Shown here piece after piece: positions 12,628 through 24,900 of a stretch of 64,000 bases of DNA. The notes under the pieces are model-generated. The model saw nothing but the letters and a program-made list of their open reading frames with translations, had not been told where the DNA came from and made no database searches. The first letter of the stretch is position 1. Each line of letters begins with the position of its first letter. The translations under genes were made by a program, and so were the position numbers. Origin of the DNA: Centropristis striata (lineage: Eukaryota > Chordata > Actinopteri > Perciformes > Serranidae); the NCBI RefSeq assembly GCF_030273125.1, contig NC_081526.1, forward strand, positions 34,128,025-34,192,024. Reading direction: 5' to 3'.

Positions 12628-13055
12628 CAGTTGTGGAATGTAATTAATTACATTTACCTAAGTACTTTAATTTAGAACAATTTTTTGGTAGGTGTACCTA
12701 ACTTGCGTATGTCCATTTATGTAACTTTATGCTAATGATTTGCTACATTTGTAAGGTAAATACATTTTTTATACATATTAATAGTATTTTTTACTGCCAG
12801 CATTAGTTACTTTTCACATCTAGATTTAACGTAAAAATGTGTTTGAACATTTTTATAGATTAAACCACATAATACTATTAAGTAGTTAAAATGAGTGGTT
12901 ACCTTGGTGACAGTAAAGTGCTGCTTACATAAATGCATAAAATATAAATGTCCAACAATATAAAATAATTTGAATGGGGCTATTCTGCATAACAACTTTT
13001 ACTTTTGATACTTTAAGTACATTTTGTTGCTGGTACTTTTGTACTTTTACTTCAG
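12628..13055. mobile_element. Dispersed non-autonomous fish repeat (TGGAATGTAATTAATTACAT family), decayed
   Basis: Recognisable consensus phrases: ttgtggaatgtaattaatta, cttttgatactttaagtaca, tttgtacttttacttcagac. Similar sequences are widespread in fish genomes. It is too degraded for clear ends or a target duplication. Confidence 0.5.
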
Positions 13056-13179
13056 ACAGAAATTCGACAAGGAAGCATTGAGGTAAAGACGACTGATGTT
13101 TACACGATGGCGCCAAACGATTATTGCTGTTTGTGCAAGATATATATAAAGGCGGAAGGACACCCCACATATGCACACT

Positions 13180-13431
13180 CTACAGACATATTTTTCCCAA
13201 AAAAAAGGCGATCAATGGCGAGACGACCACAGTAACCAGGGTCTCACTAAACCCCATTAGCTTAGCCACTAACGGGGCTACTTGGTAGATCAGGCTTCGA
13301 AATCCTGTTGGAAGCAAGACTAAAACATCTTTTTTGGTGGTGATAAAGGAGTGTAATGCCAAACGTTGTTCTTCTTTTAAAATAAACTTTCGCTCTAAAC
13401 TATCTACAACACTGTCTACAGCTAGATCCAA
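13180..13431 (-). pseudogene. RecQ-like ATP-dependent DNA helicase, N-terminal fragment
   Basis: The frame of about 83 residues reads as the start of a superfamily-2 RecQ helicase domain. In order it has a motif-0 like LKEEQRLAL, then KKDVLVLLPTG with Walker A, then SLIYQ, then VVVSPLIAF (motif Ia region). Walker A is damaged: GFRS where the copy at 44152 keeps GFGKS, so a codon is lost and the lysine is gone. Upstream, the ancestral start ATGGCTGCAGC is changed to ATGCTGCAGC, a one-base loss that shifts frame. It lacks DExH and all later motifs, so it cannot be a working helicase. The identification is from motifs; whether the gene belonged to the transposon or was captured from the host is not decided here. 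Confidence 0.7.
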
Positions 13432-13636
13432 AGAGAGCTTTGTGTCTGCTGCAGCATGTTGGATTCGTAAGCAAACTACAAGCTTCTCTCTGTCGAGTAA
13501 GCGTCATCGTCTTGCCGTCCCTCCCTGTTCTGTGATTGGATACCAAAAGCAGGGCTAAATCTTCCATGGACACCATGCTGCCATGCAGTTTGAAACGAAA
13601 TCGAGCGCGCAAGGCAGCATGGGTATACCCAGGCTA
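13190..13636 (-). mobile_element. Fragment of the TAGCCTGG-ended transposon carrying a RecQ-like helicase start
   Basis: The right boundary ends gggtatacccaggcta, the reverse complement of the left terminus seen at 32229 and 43901. Next to it on the minus strand come the same subterminal blocks (gaaacgaaatcgagcgcgca and so on), then a helicase-coding stretch. The other end is lost by truncation near 13190. It is the longest helicase remnant of the three copies. Confidence 0.75.
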
Positions 13637-13795
13637 GCATGGGGATAGCTTTCACAGTAATCTTCATATTTAAATGTGTTTTGTGTTTAAATAAGTTTTG
13701 GATCAAATTAAACTCAGTAATTCATGCTAGCAAGGTTTGATACAGTAAGATAGTTTTTCTCAAATTAATACTCTTGTATTTCTGTGTTTTATAAT

Positions 13796-14033
13796 AATTA
13801 TTGTAACTTTCAGTTTGCAAACTGTAGCTTTATCCAACTTAATTCTCAGCTCATTGGCTTATTGACGTACGGGCACAGAACTGAACACTCTGCGTGTTTC
13901 AGTTCAGTGATACTGATACGCAGTTATAGATAAAATTAAAATGAGAAAATACACAGATCAATTAAAAATTCCATGTGATTGACACAATTATTTACAACCA
14001 TTAATCGGTCAATGATTCATTATTCCCATCCCT
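13796..14033. mobile_element. Decayed hAT-like terminal fragment, copy 1
   Basis: Shares about 230 bp with 26230-26474, including gcaaactgtagctttatcc, ttggcttattgacgtacg and gtgatactgatacgcagt. Both finish in cattattcccatcccta type ends, a common hAT terminus in fish. Confidence 0.55.
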
Positions 14034-14664
14034 ACTGTGTAGCCCTTGATGGAAGACAATAATTGTGAAATATGTGAAATAAGTCACAAGTGACACTCCC
14101 ACATTGATTCTCATCACTAATCAGTTGCCACTGAATTTCCCCCGCTGTATGTTCTTCACAGTCACTGGCTCATGCACAGCCATGTGTCATCACCACCTCC
14201 TCAGCTCAGTATCCATCATGCTTCCATCACCAAGGCAGTCTTCAGCTTTCTATCCTTGATTTAACTTTTTATTGAAGAACAATGAGCAGTAAATGTGTGT
14301 ATTGATCCTGCAAGCTATCCTTGCTGCTGCTAATATGTGACAATCAACTCAACCACTAAGTTCACGGGGTGTTGAACAGGACAGAGAACCTCGGTGGTCC
14401 TTTTCACTTTCTCTCACCCACAGCGTCTCTGCAGTACTTTGTTTGTTACTCCTGCATCATGTTCAATAATACCACACTGAGTGGGCTGATAGTAGAAGAC
14501 CCAAGAAGAAAAAGACCTTCAAGTGTTTAAACCTGTGCTATTGAATTGCTTTTATTTTGAAAACTGGATTAAAATAAAAGAAGGTTGAAGTGAAAAGAAT
14601 TCAAGTTTTACAAGAGGAGAGAGAATTGTGAGAACAGCATGAGGCTGGCATTGTTTTCAATGGC

Positions 14665-14704
<40 letters not shown>

Positions 14705-15764
14705 TTGCCTCTCTAACATCAAGGTCAGAGGGCAGCTGGTTTTCTGCCCTTGCTCGAGTGAAGCTGTGATAAAGAATAGGAATAGACACACATTGAGTTG
14801 ATTCCTTCACAACCAGAAGAATTTTTTCTTATTTTTCTCCAAAAATCATACTTCAGGTTTCAAACTAACAGTCCCAATTCCAAAACATGGCCATAGCATC
14901 ACTAAGCTAGGATTATAACAGTCTCAATAACAAGTCATTCAGTTAGGCCTATTTTACCTTTTTAAAATCTCATGTTAAAGTATTCTTGTAAACACTTTAA
15001 AATAACATTTACAAACAAAAAATGTATGTTTGGTGCTTTCATTTATTGTGTCTTTTTTTCACTTTATCCATGAAATCTAACAACTAAATGTCTTTTTCTT
15101 AAACACGTTTTTTTCAATGCAATATTCATATGCAACTTTATGAAATGTTGAAATGGCTACCTCTTATGCACCAGTAGTACTCTGTTATTTTCGGTGATCT
15201 TTCTATGATGAAATACATTTACAGTTTACTATGAACCAAAACAATATTGATAACAACATAACTTCAATAATTGTGTTCTTATAATGACACATCTCTCTCT
15301 CAAACCAAAACTTGAACCCAGTATGTATTCATCACACAATATTACAACAATAAACCCCAACTATACTTATTAAACAGTACGTTTTACCAGTACCTGTCAT
15401 AGTAAATGAAACACGCTTCCCAAGTGCATGTTAAATGAAGTGCAAAAGTGAATCTTACTGGTTCCACAGTAAGTTTTCCCACCTACTACTAACTCACTTT
15501 ACAGGTTCATACACACGTTAACACCATAAATCTCTTGTAACACAGCTTCATTTACCAGCATTCGCAAACTATCTCATGGCAACATTTTATACTCTTAAAG
15601 TCTGTAATGTACACTCAATTTATGCCAAATAGCTAATGTTCTTCACAATAAGAAGGATTTATTCTTCTTTCATGTGCTGTACACAGCTCTTTACCACCCA
15701 CCATTAGTGGGAAAATTGTGTTAAATATTTAAGCTTCACTGAACCAAGTGTAAAATTGAATCAA
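14034..15764. other. Unannotated AT-rich DNA
   Basis: Apart from the TG run at 14668-14701 nothing is recognised. Confidence 0.5.
14668..14701. repeat. (TG)n microsatellite
   Basis: About 17 uninterrupted TG units. Confidence 0.95.
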
Positions 15765-15937
15765 TAAAGTAAGTAAACAAAACGGATATAAAAAGTAAAT
15801 TAAAACAATTATAGGGGTGACTTTTTTCTCTCGATCTTATTTTGACATCAGTAAAGTAAGTAAACAAAACGGATATAAAAAGTAAATTAAAGCAATTATA
15901 GGGGGGACTTTTTTCTCTTGATCTAATTTTGACATCC
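15765..15937. repeat. Two-copy tandem duplication, 87-bp period
   Basis: The unit beginning taaagtaagtaaacaaaac and ending atctaattttgacatc occurs twice back to back with only a few differences. A recent local duplication. Confidence 0.92.
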
Positions 15938-16030
15938 CTACATGTGTGCTTGCGTGTTTGTGTGTGTGTTTTGAGGACTTTAGCAGGTGATTATGTGTGC
16001 ATCCGTCTGACTATTTCTGAAAAATAAAAA

Positions 16031-16431
16031 CAAAACTTATGTTACTTACCTCAGAAAACTGAACAGCGACTCCTTGGAGTGTCTGTTAGTCCAACCAAAC
16101 GCTGAACAAGACCACGCCCCAAATCATACGATTCTTTATCTTCTATTTTCGTCTAAATGGGGCCATTATTTTAACTATTAAGATCTATTAACAAATTGTC
16201 TTGAAGAAGATGTTTTACTAGTGATTGAGACCGTAGTGTTGTCCTAAAAAAAAATTCCGAGTTAATAAATCAAGTGGGAAGTTTTCTCATTTTGCATTGA
16301 AATGAATGGACAGAAATGTTTTTGCAGCCAAACATAGCGCCCCCTGCTGGAATATTCGGTAGAATGCAGCTTAAGGCACTTCCTGGTTTGCTTCCCTGCT
16401 CAGACCTGGAGGTTGCCGCCTGGTCTATGGA
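16031..16431 (+). mobile_element. Dispersed repeat, 'actgaacagcgactccttgg' family, copy 1
   Basis: Shared blocks: aactgaacagcgactccttg, ttgtcttgaagaagat, attgagaccgtagtgttgtc, agcgccccctgctgg, and gcttaaggcacttcctggtt. Copies recur at 41123-41832 (+), 53560-54330 (-) and 58648-58922 (+). A long internal block present at 41 kb is deleted here. Non-autonomous and of undetermined class. Confidence 0.7.
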
Positions 16432-16735
16432 CAGATTTGCAGTCCATGAGACAATTTAACCTCAGAGCACAGTGGTTACTTTTACTCTTATATATTTTAT
16501 TGATGCCCAAAGACGTCGTGCCCTTCTTGTCCCTTTGGATTTATGAACCGGCTCAGTCAACCCCTGCATGAATAGCTTAAGTACTCTTGTCTTGCTCAAG
16601 GACACTTCCGCCGCTTGCTATATTAGGCGGATATGCCGAACACTCCCCCACCCCCCTTTAATTCTCCTGTGTGTTGCTATTTTGGTTTTATACATGATTG
16701 ATTATGACTGACATGTTGTTTCTCCTGCTGTGTAG

Positions 16736-16847
16736 GACCTGGGACCTATTGGACCAGATAGAAACTGGAAGGGCATCGGCATCTCCCTGCTGGTTATCGC
16801 GGCGGTGCTCTCTCTCATCGGTCTGTCCATTGTTCTGCTGTCCAAAG
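16736..16847 (+). CDS. dpp10: dpp10 exon: juxtamembrane and transmembrane segment
   Basis: Acceptor tgtgtag, donor gtgagg. 112 bp, enters in phase 0 and leaves one base (g) to complete an Asp codon in the next exon. It encodes DLGPIGPDRNWKG followed by about 20 hydrophobic residues and LLSK. RNWKG just before the helix is a hallmark of the DPP6/DPP10 pair. As in mammals this should be the first exon common to alternative N-termini, so a separate upstream exon must supply the start codon. Confidence 0.93.
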
Positions 16848-18932
16848 GTGAGGCTCCCTGCAGATCATCACAGTCATAGAGTCTTTGGAAACATATAGAA
16901 AATCCAATATAATAGGCTGGAGCCTATCCAGCTGTCATTGGGCGAGAGGCGGGGTACACCCTGGACAGGACGCAGGGCTAACACATAGAGACAGACAATC
17001 ACACTCTCATTCACATCTACGGGCAATTTCGAGTCACCAATTAAACCTAAGTGCATGTTTTTGGACTGTGGGAGGAAGCCGGAGAACCCGGTGAGAACCC
17101 ACGCTGACACGGGGAGAACATGCCCCGGTGGCTCACACTGGTAGAGCGCTTACCATGTAGGCTGAGTCCTTGCTGCGGAGTAGCCGGGTTCGAATCCGGC
17201 CTGGGCTCCCTTTGCCGCATGTTTTCGGCCATGTCTTCTGTCTGTCACCCCCTTTCAACCTATCACTTTCAATAAAGCAAAAAAATGCCCCAAAAAAGAA
17301 TCTTAAAAATAAAATAAAATATCGCAATACTATAATGGATTTTTTTCAACCATCTCTAATTGTTGGTGCATTGCTATCATGATGCAGCAGAAAGCTAAAA
17401 ACCTGGTCTAAAGTCAATGGTGCAGTATGTTCCTGTTATTTAAAGGGCACATGCTCTGCTTGTTACACACTGGTCTAGCAGGGGTTGCAGTTATATCCAT
17501 AGGCACGAGGGTTGTGTCAGAAAAAAGAATATTCTAATTAATGACAAAGGTTATGAGTGGGTGAAATATTATACCATCAAGGAGCAGAGTAGAGCTGAAG
17601 AAAATAATCAGTTGGATGGTTTGTGTATACTTGCCAATTCAGATACTGGCAGAGCTGATTTGGGAGGGCCCTTAATGTAATACATAAAACAAAGAAAAAC
17701 CTTAGTATTTGTTTTTGTCTTGACCATTGACTACTTGTTGTATATTAAGTCTGTTTTTTATTTGTTCTGCAGATGATGGTGGTAAACCCTTTGGTTCACA
17801 GTTGACACTGGACGACCTCTTTCAAAGAAACTTCCAGATACATGATCCTGATGCAAAGTGGATCAGTGGTAAGTGTAAAAAAACTGAATTTAAACACTGC
17901 AGAAAGTTCTCAGGTTAATAAAATATTTTCTACAAAATCTGCACATGACAACTGCAGCATTGGTAACTTTTGTAAAAGACTGCTCTTACTGATTATACTA
18001 TAGACTACAATACACTACAGTGCCTCCTAGTGGAGCCATTAGACGACTATTAAAAATTTCTGTTTCTTAAAATTGGAGATATTTTTTCCTAGTTCGTTCT
18101 TTGCACAAACGGACACATATTTATTTTTTTTTTCCTACTAAGCTATTTATGTCAGCGTCCAACAGAAAGCTCCATGCTGCAATGACTCATTTTTCTGTTC
18201 TGCTGCTAGATAATAAATAAAATAAAGGACAAGGTTAGTGGCTGTAATCTGATACACAGGTATGAAAGAGTAAAATCGAGATAATGTTCTTTCTTATGTA
18301 GGATGTATTTTGAAAACCTCATTGTGAAATAATTTCCTGCATTTACGTCATCCTTTGCTCATATAGTCATGAAAACAATTATTACACAACCCTTTTTTCT
18401 TCAAATTCTTGTTCATTTTAATGCCTGGTACAACTAGAGGTACATTTGTTTGGACAAATATAACAAAAATAGCTGATAAGAGTTTAATTTAAGAGTTGAT
18501 ATCTAGACATTTTCCAAAATGCTGCTTTAATTTTCTTTAACGTTTTTTACTGACCAGCCAAATGGGTTACATAGGTAAGTAATATAACACTGATTTCTAC
18601 ATGTATTGATGATGTACTTTTTATGCTAAAAATGACGATTTATTTGACCTTTGACCCCAAAAATGTAGTTACTGCATTCTGGTTTTGCATTGCTGTAAAA
18701 GGTTCTAATAGTAATGTTGTCTTATTTGTGTATTTTAGACTTAATATTATAAAGTAATGTTTTATTTTAGCTGTGATATAATTTTATCTCTCTTTTTTAA
18801 TTAACCACTATCTCGTTAATAATTTCCCTATCAAATAAACTTCTAATTTCTATTATTCTTGTCTTTATTTTTCAACACAATGAAGAAATAGAGGCTACAT
18901 GGTCAGTTGTGTGCTTTGGTTTTATTTTTAAA

Positions 18933-18983
<51 letters not shown>

Positions 18984-21900
18984 AGAGAAGACTGTGGTAA
19001 GTGCAATTACCGCATCTGCTTTGGTTTTGAGTTGGATTTTGTAGTTACTGCAATTTTTATATAATGATTTATCTGAAATAAATAAAATAATAAATAATAC
19101 ATTTGAATCTAAAGATGTCACAAGGTAAAACAGACATCAAGGAGTTAATTTTTAGTTATAACTCAATTTCAACCAAAAATGTAGCTACTGCAGTTAGTCT
19201 TTGTAGGGCAGAATAGTCTGTATGTGAAAGTGATGTTTGTGTTGTGAATCTTAGCATCTTAGCAATGACATAGATTAAATATCGATATATTTCTCTCATG
19301 GCTGGCCCCTCTGTATAAAACACAATCTTACCACAGAGCCATATAATCAGTGTGTTCCCACGTTGGGTCCACAATTGGAAATGAAACCCTGGAGGGATGC
19401 TCGGAGAGATACTTGTGTCACTATCTGTTGTCTTTGTTTCTTGTTCATCCAAGAGACTTTTCCTGCGGACATCATGAATAATAATCACTTTTGGTAATGG
19501 AAAGGTTCCCTTGTTGTTTGGCTTGGTGGAGTTCAGCTGTTGTATTGTTGCTGTCAGGACTGACAGGATTGCTGTGGCTGGCTCGTCTCAGTCACGCTCA
19601 CTTTTCTACTATTGAAAGTCCGACCTTGCAAATATAAATACTCCTGCCAATGCTGGAGAACTTCGAAAAGTTTTCTTTATGAGTTTTTGTATATAATAGT
19701 TACCAAAGGTTGGCAACATCCAAACATACATCTCCTTTGTTGTGAAGTTGTTCTTGAAAGCAATGATTGGCAATGAAAACTCTCAATGACTCTCTAAGCA
19801 CAAAAGACAATAGCATCACTACCTGAAGCCTGCAGAGAGCAGCATAAAGGGCTCTATACAACAACATGGAAAGTATTCACAAAATTAAGCTTTCATGGCT
19901 ACAATGTTAGCAAATGTTTACCCATTCAGCAGAGAAATTTTCATTTGGAGTTGTGTTTGTGTCTGATGAAGTTGCTAAATACCACTAGGGCTAGGTGAAA
20001 CAGCATACACTGCAAAAACCAACTGACAAAAAATAAGAAATAAATAACTAGAATGAAGCAAATACATGCTCGAAACAAGTAAAGTTGTCTGCCAGTGCAT
20101 TAAGTACATTTTTATTTGTAAGATTCTTTAAATAAGTAAAAAAAAATATCTGGGCACTGGAAAACCAATAATGTCTTGAAATGAATCCAGATATACTTTT
20201 TTGAGCAATTGTGGCTTGAATAGCCCAACTGTAGTAACATTAAAATAAGCCAGCAATACTTGAAAGAGCATGCTTTATTCAATATAGTCCCCACCCTTTT
20301 CTCCACCATGTTCTCCCTCTGGTTGCTCCCGTTGTTGTTGCTTGCTGACTGGAATCACTGTTGATGGGAGGAGCAGATTTTGCAAGCATGAAAAGTGAGA
20401 CAACAAGATAAAATAAGCTAAAAATGCTCCAAAGAAATGAAGAATTGGCAGATTTTCGGGGGGGTTATCTCCACAAATGACCCCTTTCATATTATCCATA
20501 GTCATTTAGCCCATTTCTGATTTAGAAATATTAAACAATGCAGCTTCGAGGGAAGAAAGCTCAATGTACCGACCTTATAAATTGCATAAAAGTACATAAA
20601 CACAGCAGAGTGCACATATTTTTTGTTATTATTGTTATGAATCTTCTTTATGCTCATGCATTAAGCTTCTCTGATCGCACTAAGCACCATATCAGTGACA
20701 GAGAAATGGAGCATTTAGTGCAGCTGTGATAAATTACGGGCAGAATATAGATATGAAAGCTGCTGGGAAAACAATTATAATGCACCTCTGTAATAGCTCC
20801 AAAATGAACCAACTGAATCTATAAGACTGTAAATGTCTCATAAATTGTAGCTTTAGCACAAGTGAGTCATTTGGCAGTGTTGAAGAATGCGTCAGTCCTC
20901 TGGCTGATTGCTTCTTCTCTCCTATGCAAATCAGCTGTTATCACTGAAAAGTATTATCTGAAAACAAATGTCATACATACAAGTAATGTGCCCTGTTCCA
21001 AAATAGTCATTATTACATTATATTCATTTGTTTTTGAAATAAATGACTGGAACTACACTACTGGTCAAAAGTTTTAGAACACACCAACTTTTCCAGAATT
21101 TAATTGAAAATTATGCAGTTTAATGTCTCAGTGTATTCTGAAATGAATGCACATTTGCAACATTTAAAATGATTTATTGAGCATGATAGTGTTTTGAAAG
21201 TTAAAAAAGATTCAAAATCACATTTTATGTTGGACTAAAGGACTAAAAAAAGACACAAAATGACCAAAAAAAGACACAAAATGACTAAAAAAGACACCAA
21301 AAGACACAAAATGACTAAAAAAAGACACAAAATGACCAAAAAAAGACACAAAATGACTTACAAAGACATGAAAAGAATTCAAAAATGGACAAATGGACAA
21401 AATAGCCCAAGACTTGATAGAGTTAAGTTGTTTTGTGGAACATTTCTTGTTCCCTGAAAAAGGCCTACTTGTATAATTCTGAAATGTACATTATTTTTCA
21501 GTTTTGGTTAAGCTTACCTTTTTTTATTTACCTCTGGCAGTTCACCACTTAGCTTTGTACCCTTTCAAGCTGTTCATTTGACTTGAACTGCTTGAATTTC
21601 AATAAAAAACGGGAAAAATTGGGGTGTTCTAAAACTTTTGACCGGTAGTGTATATTGTAGAACAGCAAAACGTAAATAAATATGGATGTAGCACTTTTTA
21701 AAAACTTTTTAAACTTTAAGATTTATTACAACGCCATTACTTTTTGCAGGTTGAGTTAAAAAACTGCTGGTGACAGTTTGACAGTCAGGGCCTGTTTCCA
21801 GCAGCCTGTCCGTGTGCTTGAAGCCCACTATAAACTCTTGGCCCTGGGCTCCTTTAGAAGTGTCTGGCTGCCCTCTGAGCCTCTGCTCACTCATTTCTCG

Positions 21901-24900
21901 ATCTGTGCGGATCACAAAGGTGCAACAAGTCAAACTTGCATTGCCCCAAAGCTCAAAATAATCATATTTTATCTGCAGGGTGTTGACAGGGCTATTGTTC
22001 AATACAATGACTCAGCAGTTTGCAGCCTGGAGCCTCTGAGATTACTGGGTTCTTAACATAGTTGTAATTTATAGTAGCAAACATTTGCAGCATTACTTTA
22101 AAACACAAAAAAGCACAAAAAGTCTGCGTTAAAACGCGTCCACTTTAAGAGTTGCAGCTCCTTTAAGAGCCGGTCACAACTGGTGAAAATGTCGATGGCT
22201 TATGTAAACAAACACGCATGCAAAGGACTGTATATCGAGTCCAGAAAAAAACTATTGTGTCCATTTTATAGATCGAACGACCAGATGTGAGACCAGGTTG
22301 CACCAGGAATACATCTAAAAGCAGAATGATATAGAGAGTCCAGAGGTCTAAGATCACATCCCCATAGTCCAGAACTGACTGTTTTATTGATCATAAGCTA
22401 GATACTACTACTTGATAAACTAGTATGTGCCAATTGTATCCATACTGCATGGAACTGCATGTAGTTTGTAGGGGAAGAAAACCAAACAGAATGTAATTTG
22501 CTTTAATTTTACATTTATCTGAAATTGTACAATGCGCTTAATTCGTCATTTAGCAAGTTAGCTACCAACTAGCTACCTGCTAAATGGACAAACGAATGCT
22601 TCCTAAACGAACCTGGTCTCACAGGAATCCGTGAAATAGCCACAAATTTGCTTAACTCAAAATCCGTGGAATAGCCACGGATGAACTCAAATTTCCGTGA
22701 AACTGACACGGATTTCGCTACAATGCAAGTTAATGACAGTCATATCCCGTGGCTATTCCATGGATATTTCTTCCTATTGGTTTGTTCCAAGTCACGTGAC
22801 TTTCAAGGTCCCGGCGGTCAGAACAAAAAACATGACGGACAGTTCTCTCATTTTTAGTGACAAAATCTATATTTTGACTTATATTTCTCGCTAGAAATGT
22901 GATCAAAATCCATTTTTATGCAGAAACTATGTTTTATTTTCTAAATATTCACTCAGTGAATGTACATAATCACTTTGTATGTTGGAATAGCCACGGGATA
23001 TGACTATGTCATTAACTTGCATTGTAGCGAAATCCGTGTCAGTTTCACAGAAATTTTAGTGATTCCGTGGCTATTCCACGGCTTTTGAGTTAAGTAAATC
23101 CGTGGCTATTTCACGGATTCCTGTGAGACCATGTTGCCTAAACATACCCTTGTCACAGCATAGGAAAGCACATTGCTATTAGCTCATTTTCTGGAACCAA
23201 TATAGCATCATAAAGTGCTACAAGTGGTAGCGCAGCGATCTACTAGAAGTCTTCCGCCAAGCTGCCTCCAGAAAGTAGTAATAAAAAGAACTACTTGACT
23301 TGCATGGTGTCCCCAGCTGTCCATGTAACTATATTGGCAGTATAACCGAAGATTAACAGCACCAACAGTGGCATAACGGGGGATTTCCTTCATTCTCGGC
23401 TTTACAAAACAGTAGGAATTCACCGGATAGCTGGGACACTTTTAATCACAGCTGAGATTGCATGTCACCTTTATCCTCGGAGGCTTTATAGATGGAACTG
23501 TTCTCAACTCAGGAGGACAGTAGCCCCATTTTCCAATTACTTTTGTTGTAAAATGTTTGATGTAGCCGTTGATTTGATACATGCACTGCATATAAAATAT
23601 GCAGAAAAGACTGTGGTTTGCTCCAAATGACAAGATCCCTTTGGAGGATTTCCTTGCCTGTTGAACACAAGTCATCCATCTGTCTTTCATATTTATTTTC
23701 CTGTCATTATACTCAAACGTGTTTTGAGTGTTTGCTAGTCCACAGGCCTCTTGTCTGAGATTGATGCCTCAGAGCTTATTCATTGACATTTACATGAGAT
23801 GGGGACCTTGAAATGATTTAGACCTGTCAAATGCATTAATAGAATCCAGGCCTCCCTGGACTGTGGTGTTGATTTGGGACTAGACTGGAGTTATGGCAGA
23901 TACTCCTGTCATTGTTTCACTGTTAAAAGTTGAAGTGTAATCTCACTGAGCCAAGCTGTCTTAGACTGATCCTCCTAAATAAGTCTTTATTGTTGTTGTT
24001 TTCTCTCTCACTCTGCTCAGAGGCACCACTGGCATCCATCATGTTTTTAATCATTTTCTTGCATGTTGTTTACTGAGTAAGTTCTGCACCTTTTTAACAT
24101 CTCCCAAGTATCTTTGATGTCAATAAGCAATGTCATGAGCAGAGCAATTCCTTTTGGTCCACTTTGGTCCACAGTTTGGGACCAGTGAGACCAATATCAC
24201 CAAGAATGATGTTCATGATGGTGATTCTGTAGCGGAAGATTTTTGGAGGGGTTGACTTTGTATTAAAGTATACAGTACAGACTGGAAAAGAATACTGTTT
24301 CTTATGCTTTCCCACATGGCCTTAAGCATCAGTGAGAAGTGAGAATAACTCTCACATTCACAACTTTACCTCTCATATAAACAAAAATAAAAACATTTTT
24401 GACTATATGAGAGGTAAAATTGTGTATATCAGAGATATTTTTTGTTAATGTGAGAGGTATTTTTTATGTATATGAGAGGTATTTTTTGTGTATATGAGAG
24501 GTGTTTTTGGTGTATATCAGAGATATTTTTTGTGAATGTGAGAGGTATTTTTGTGTATATCAGAGGTATTTTTTGTGTATATGAGAGGTGTTTTTGTGTA
24601 TATGAGAGGTGTTTTTTGTGTATATGATAGGGAAGAATTAATTATGGCCCATACGTCCCCGATAGTACAAATAGTAACACATTTTACTCCAACGATACTC
24701 GTTAAATGAAAGTATCAAAATTAGATTTTAGTCGGCCTCAGCCTATTTCACAGTGTAACATATGACCCAACGATGGCACTAGATGAAACTTTAAGGATGT
24801 TACCAAACACATTACACTTTTTTTTTAAATTTTTTATTATTATTTTTTTTTTATTAGCTCTTTTTTTGCTATTTCTATTTTTTTTCTCTCTTTGAGTTTA

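Larger units (their letters stand above)
17869..21055 (+). other. Intron 2, left part: mostly unassigned
   Basis: AT-rich. Contains the TA microsatellite at 18936-18980 and a weak dispersed repeat near 20007-20240. No other gene is supported. Confidence 0.6.

Noticed and set aside
16698..16898. 66-codon frame over the membrane exon
   Set aside because: It is in another frame; the phase-0 reading from the acceptor at 16736 gives the conserved RNWKG and membrane helix.
17121..17200. tRNA gene
   Set aside because: SINE: a tRNA-like head followed by a non-tRNA body and an A-rich tail with caataaagc.
21218..21457. Phe/Val-Ser-His and Lys-rich frames
   Set aside because: Translations of the minisatellite inside the Tc1-like element.
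22610..23135. Serial CCGTG hairpins as a CRISPR or riboswitch array
   Set aside because: They are mirrored in terminal inverted repeats and recur at three other loci with the same ends, so they belong to a transposable element.
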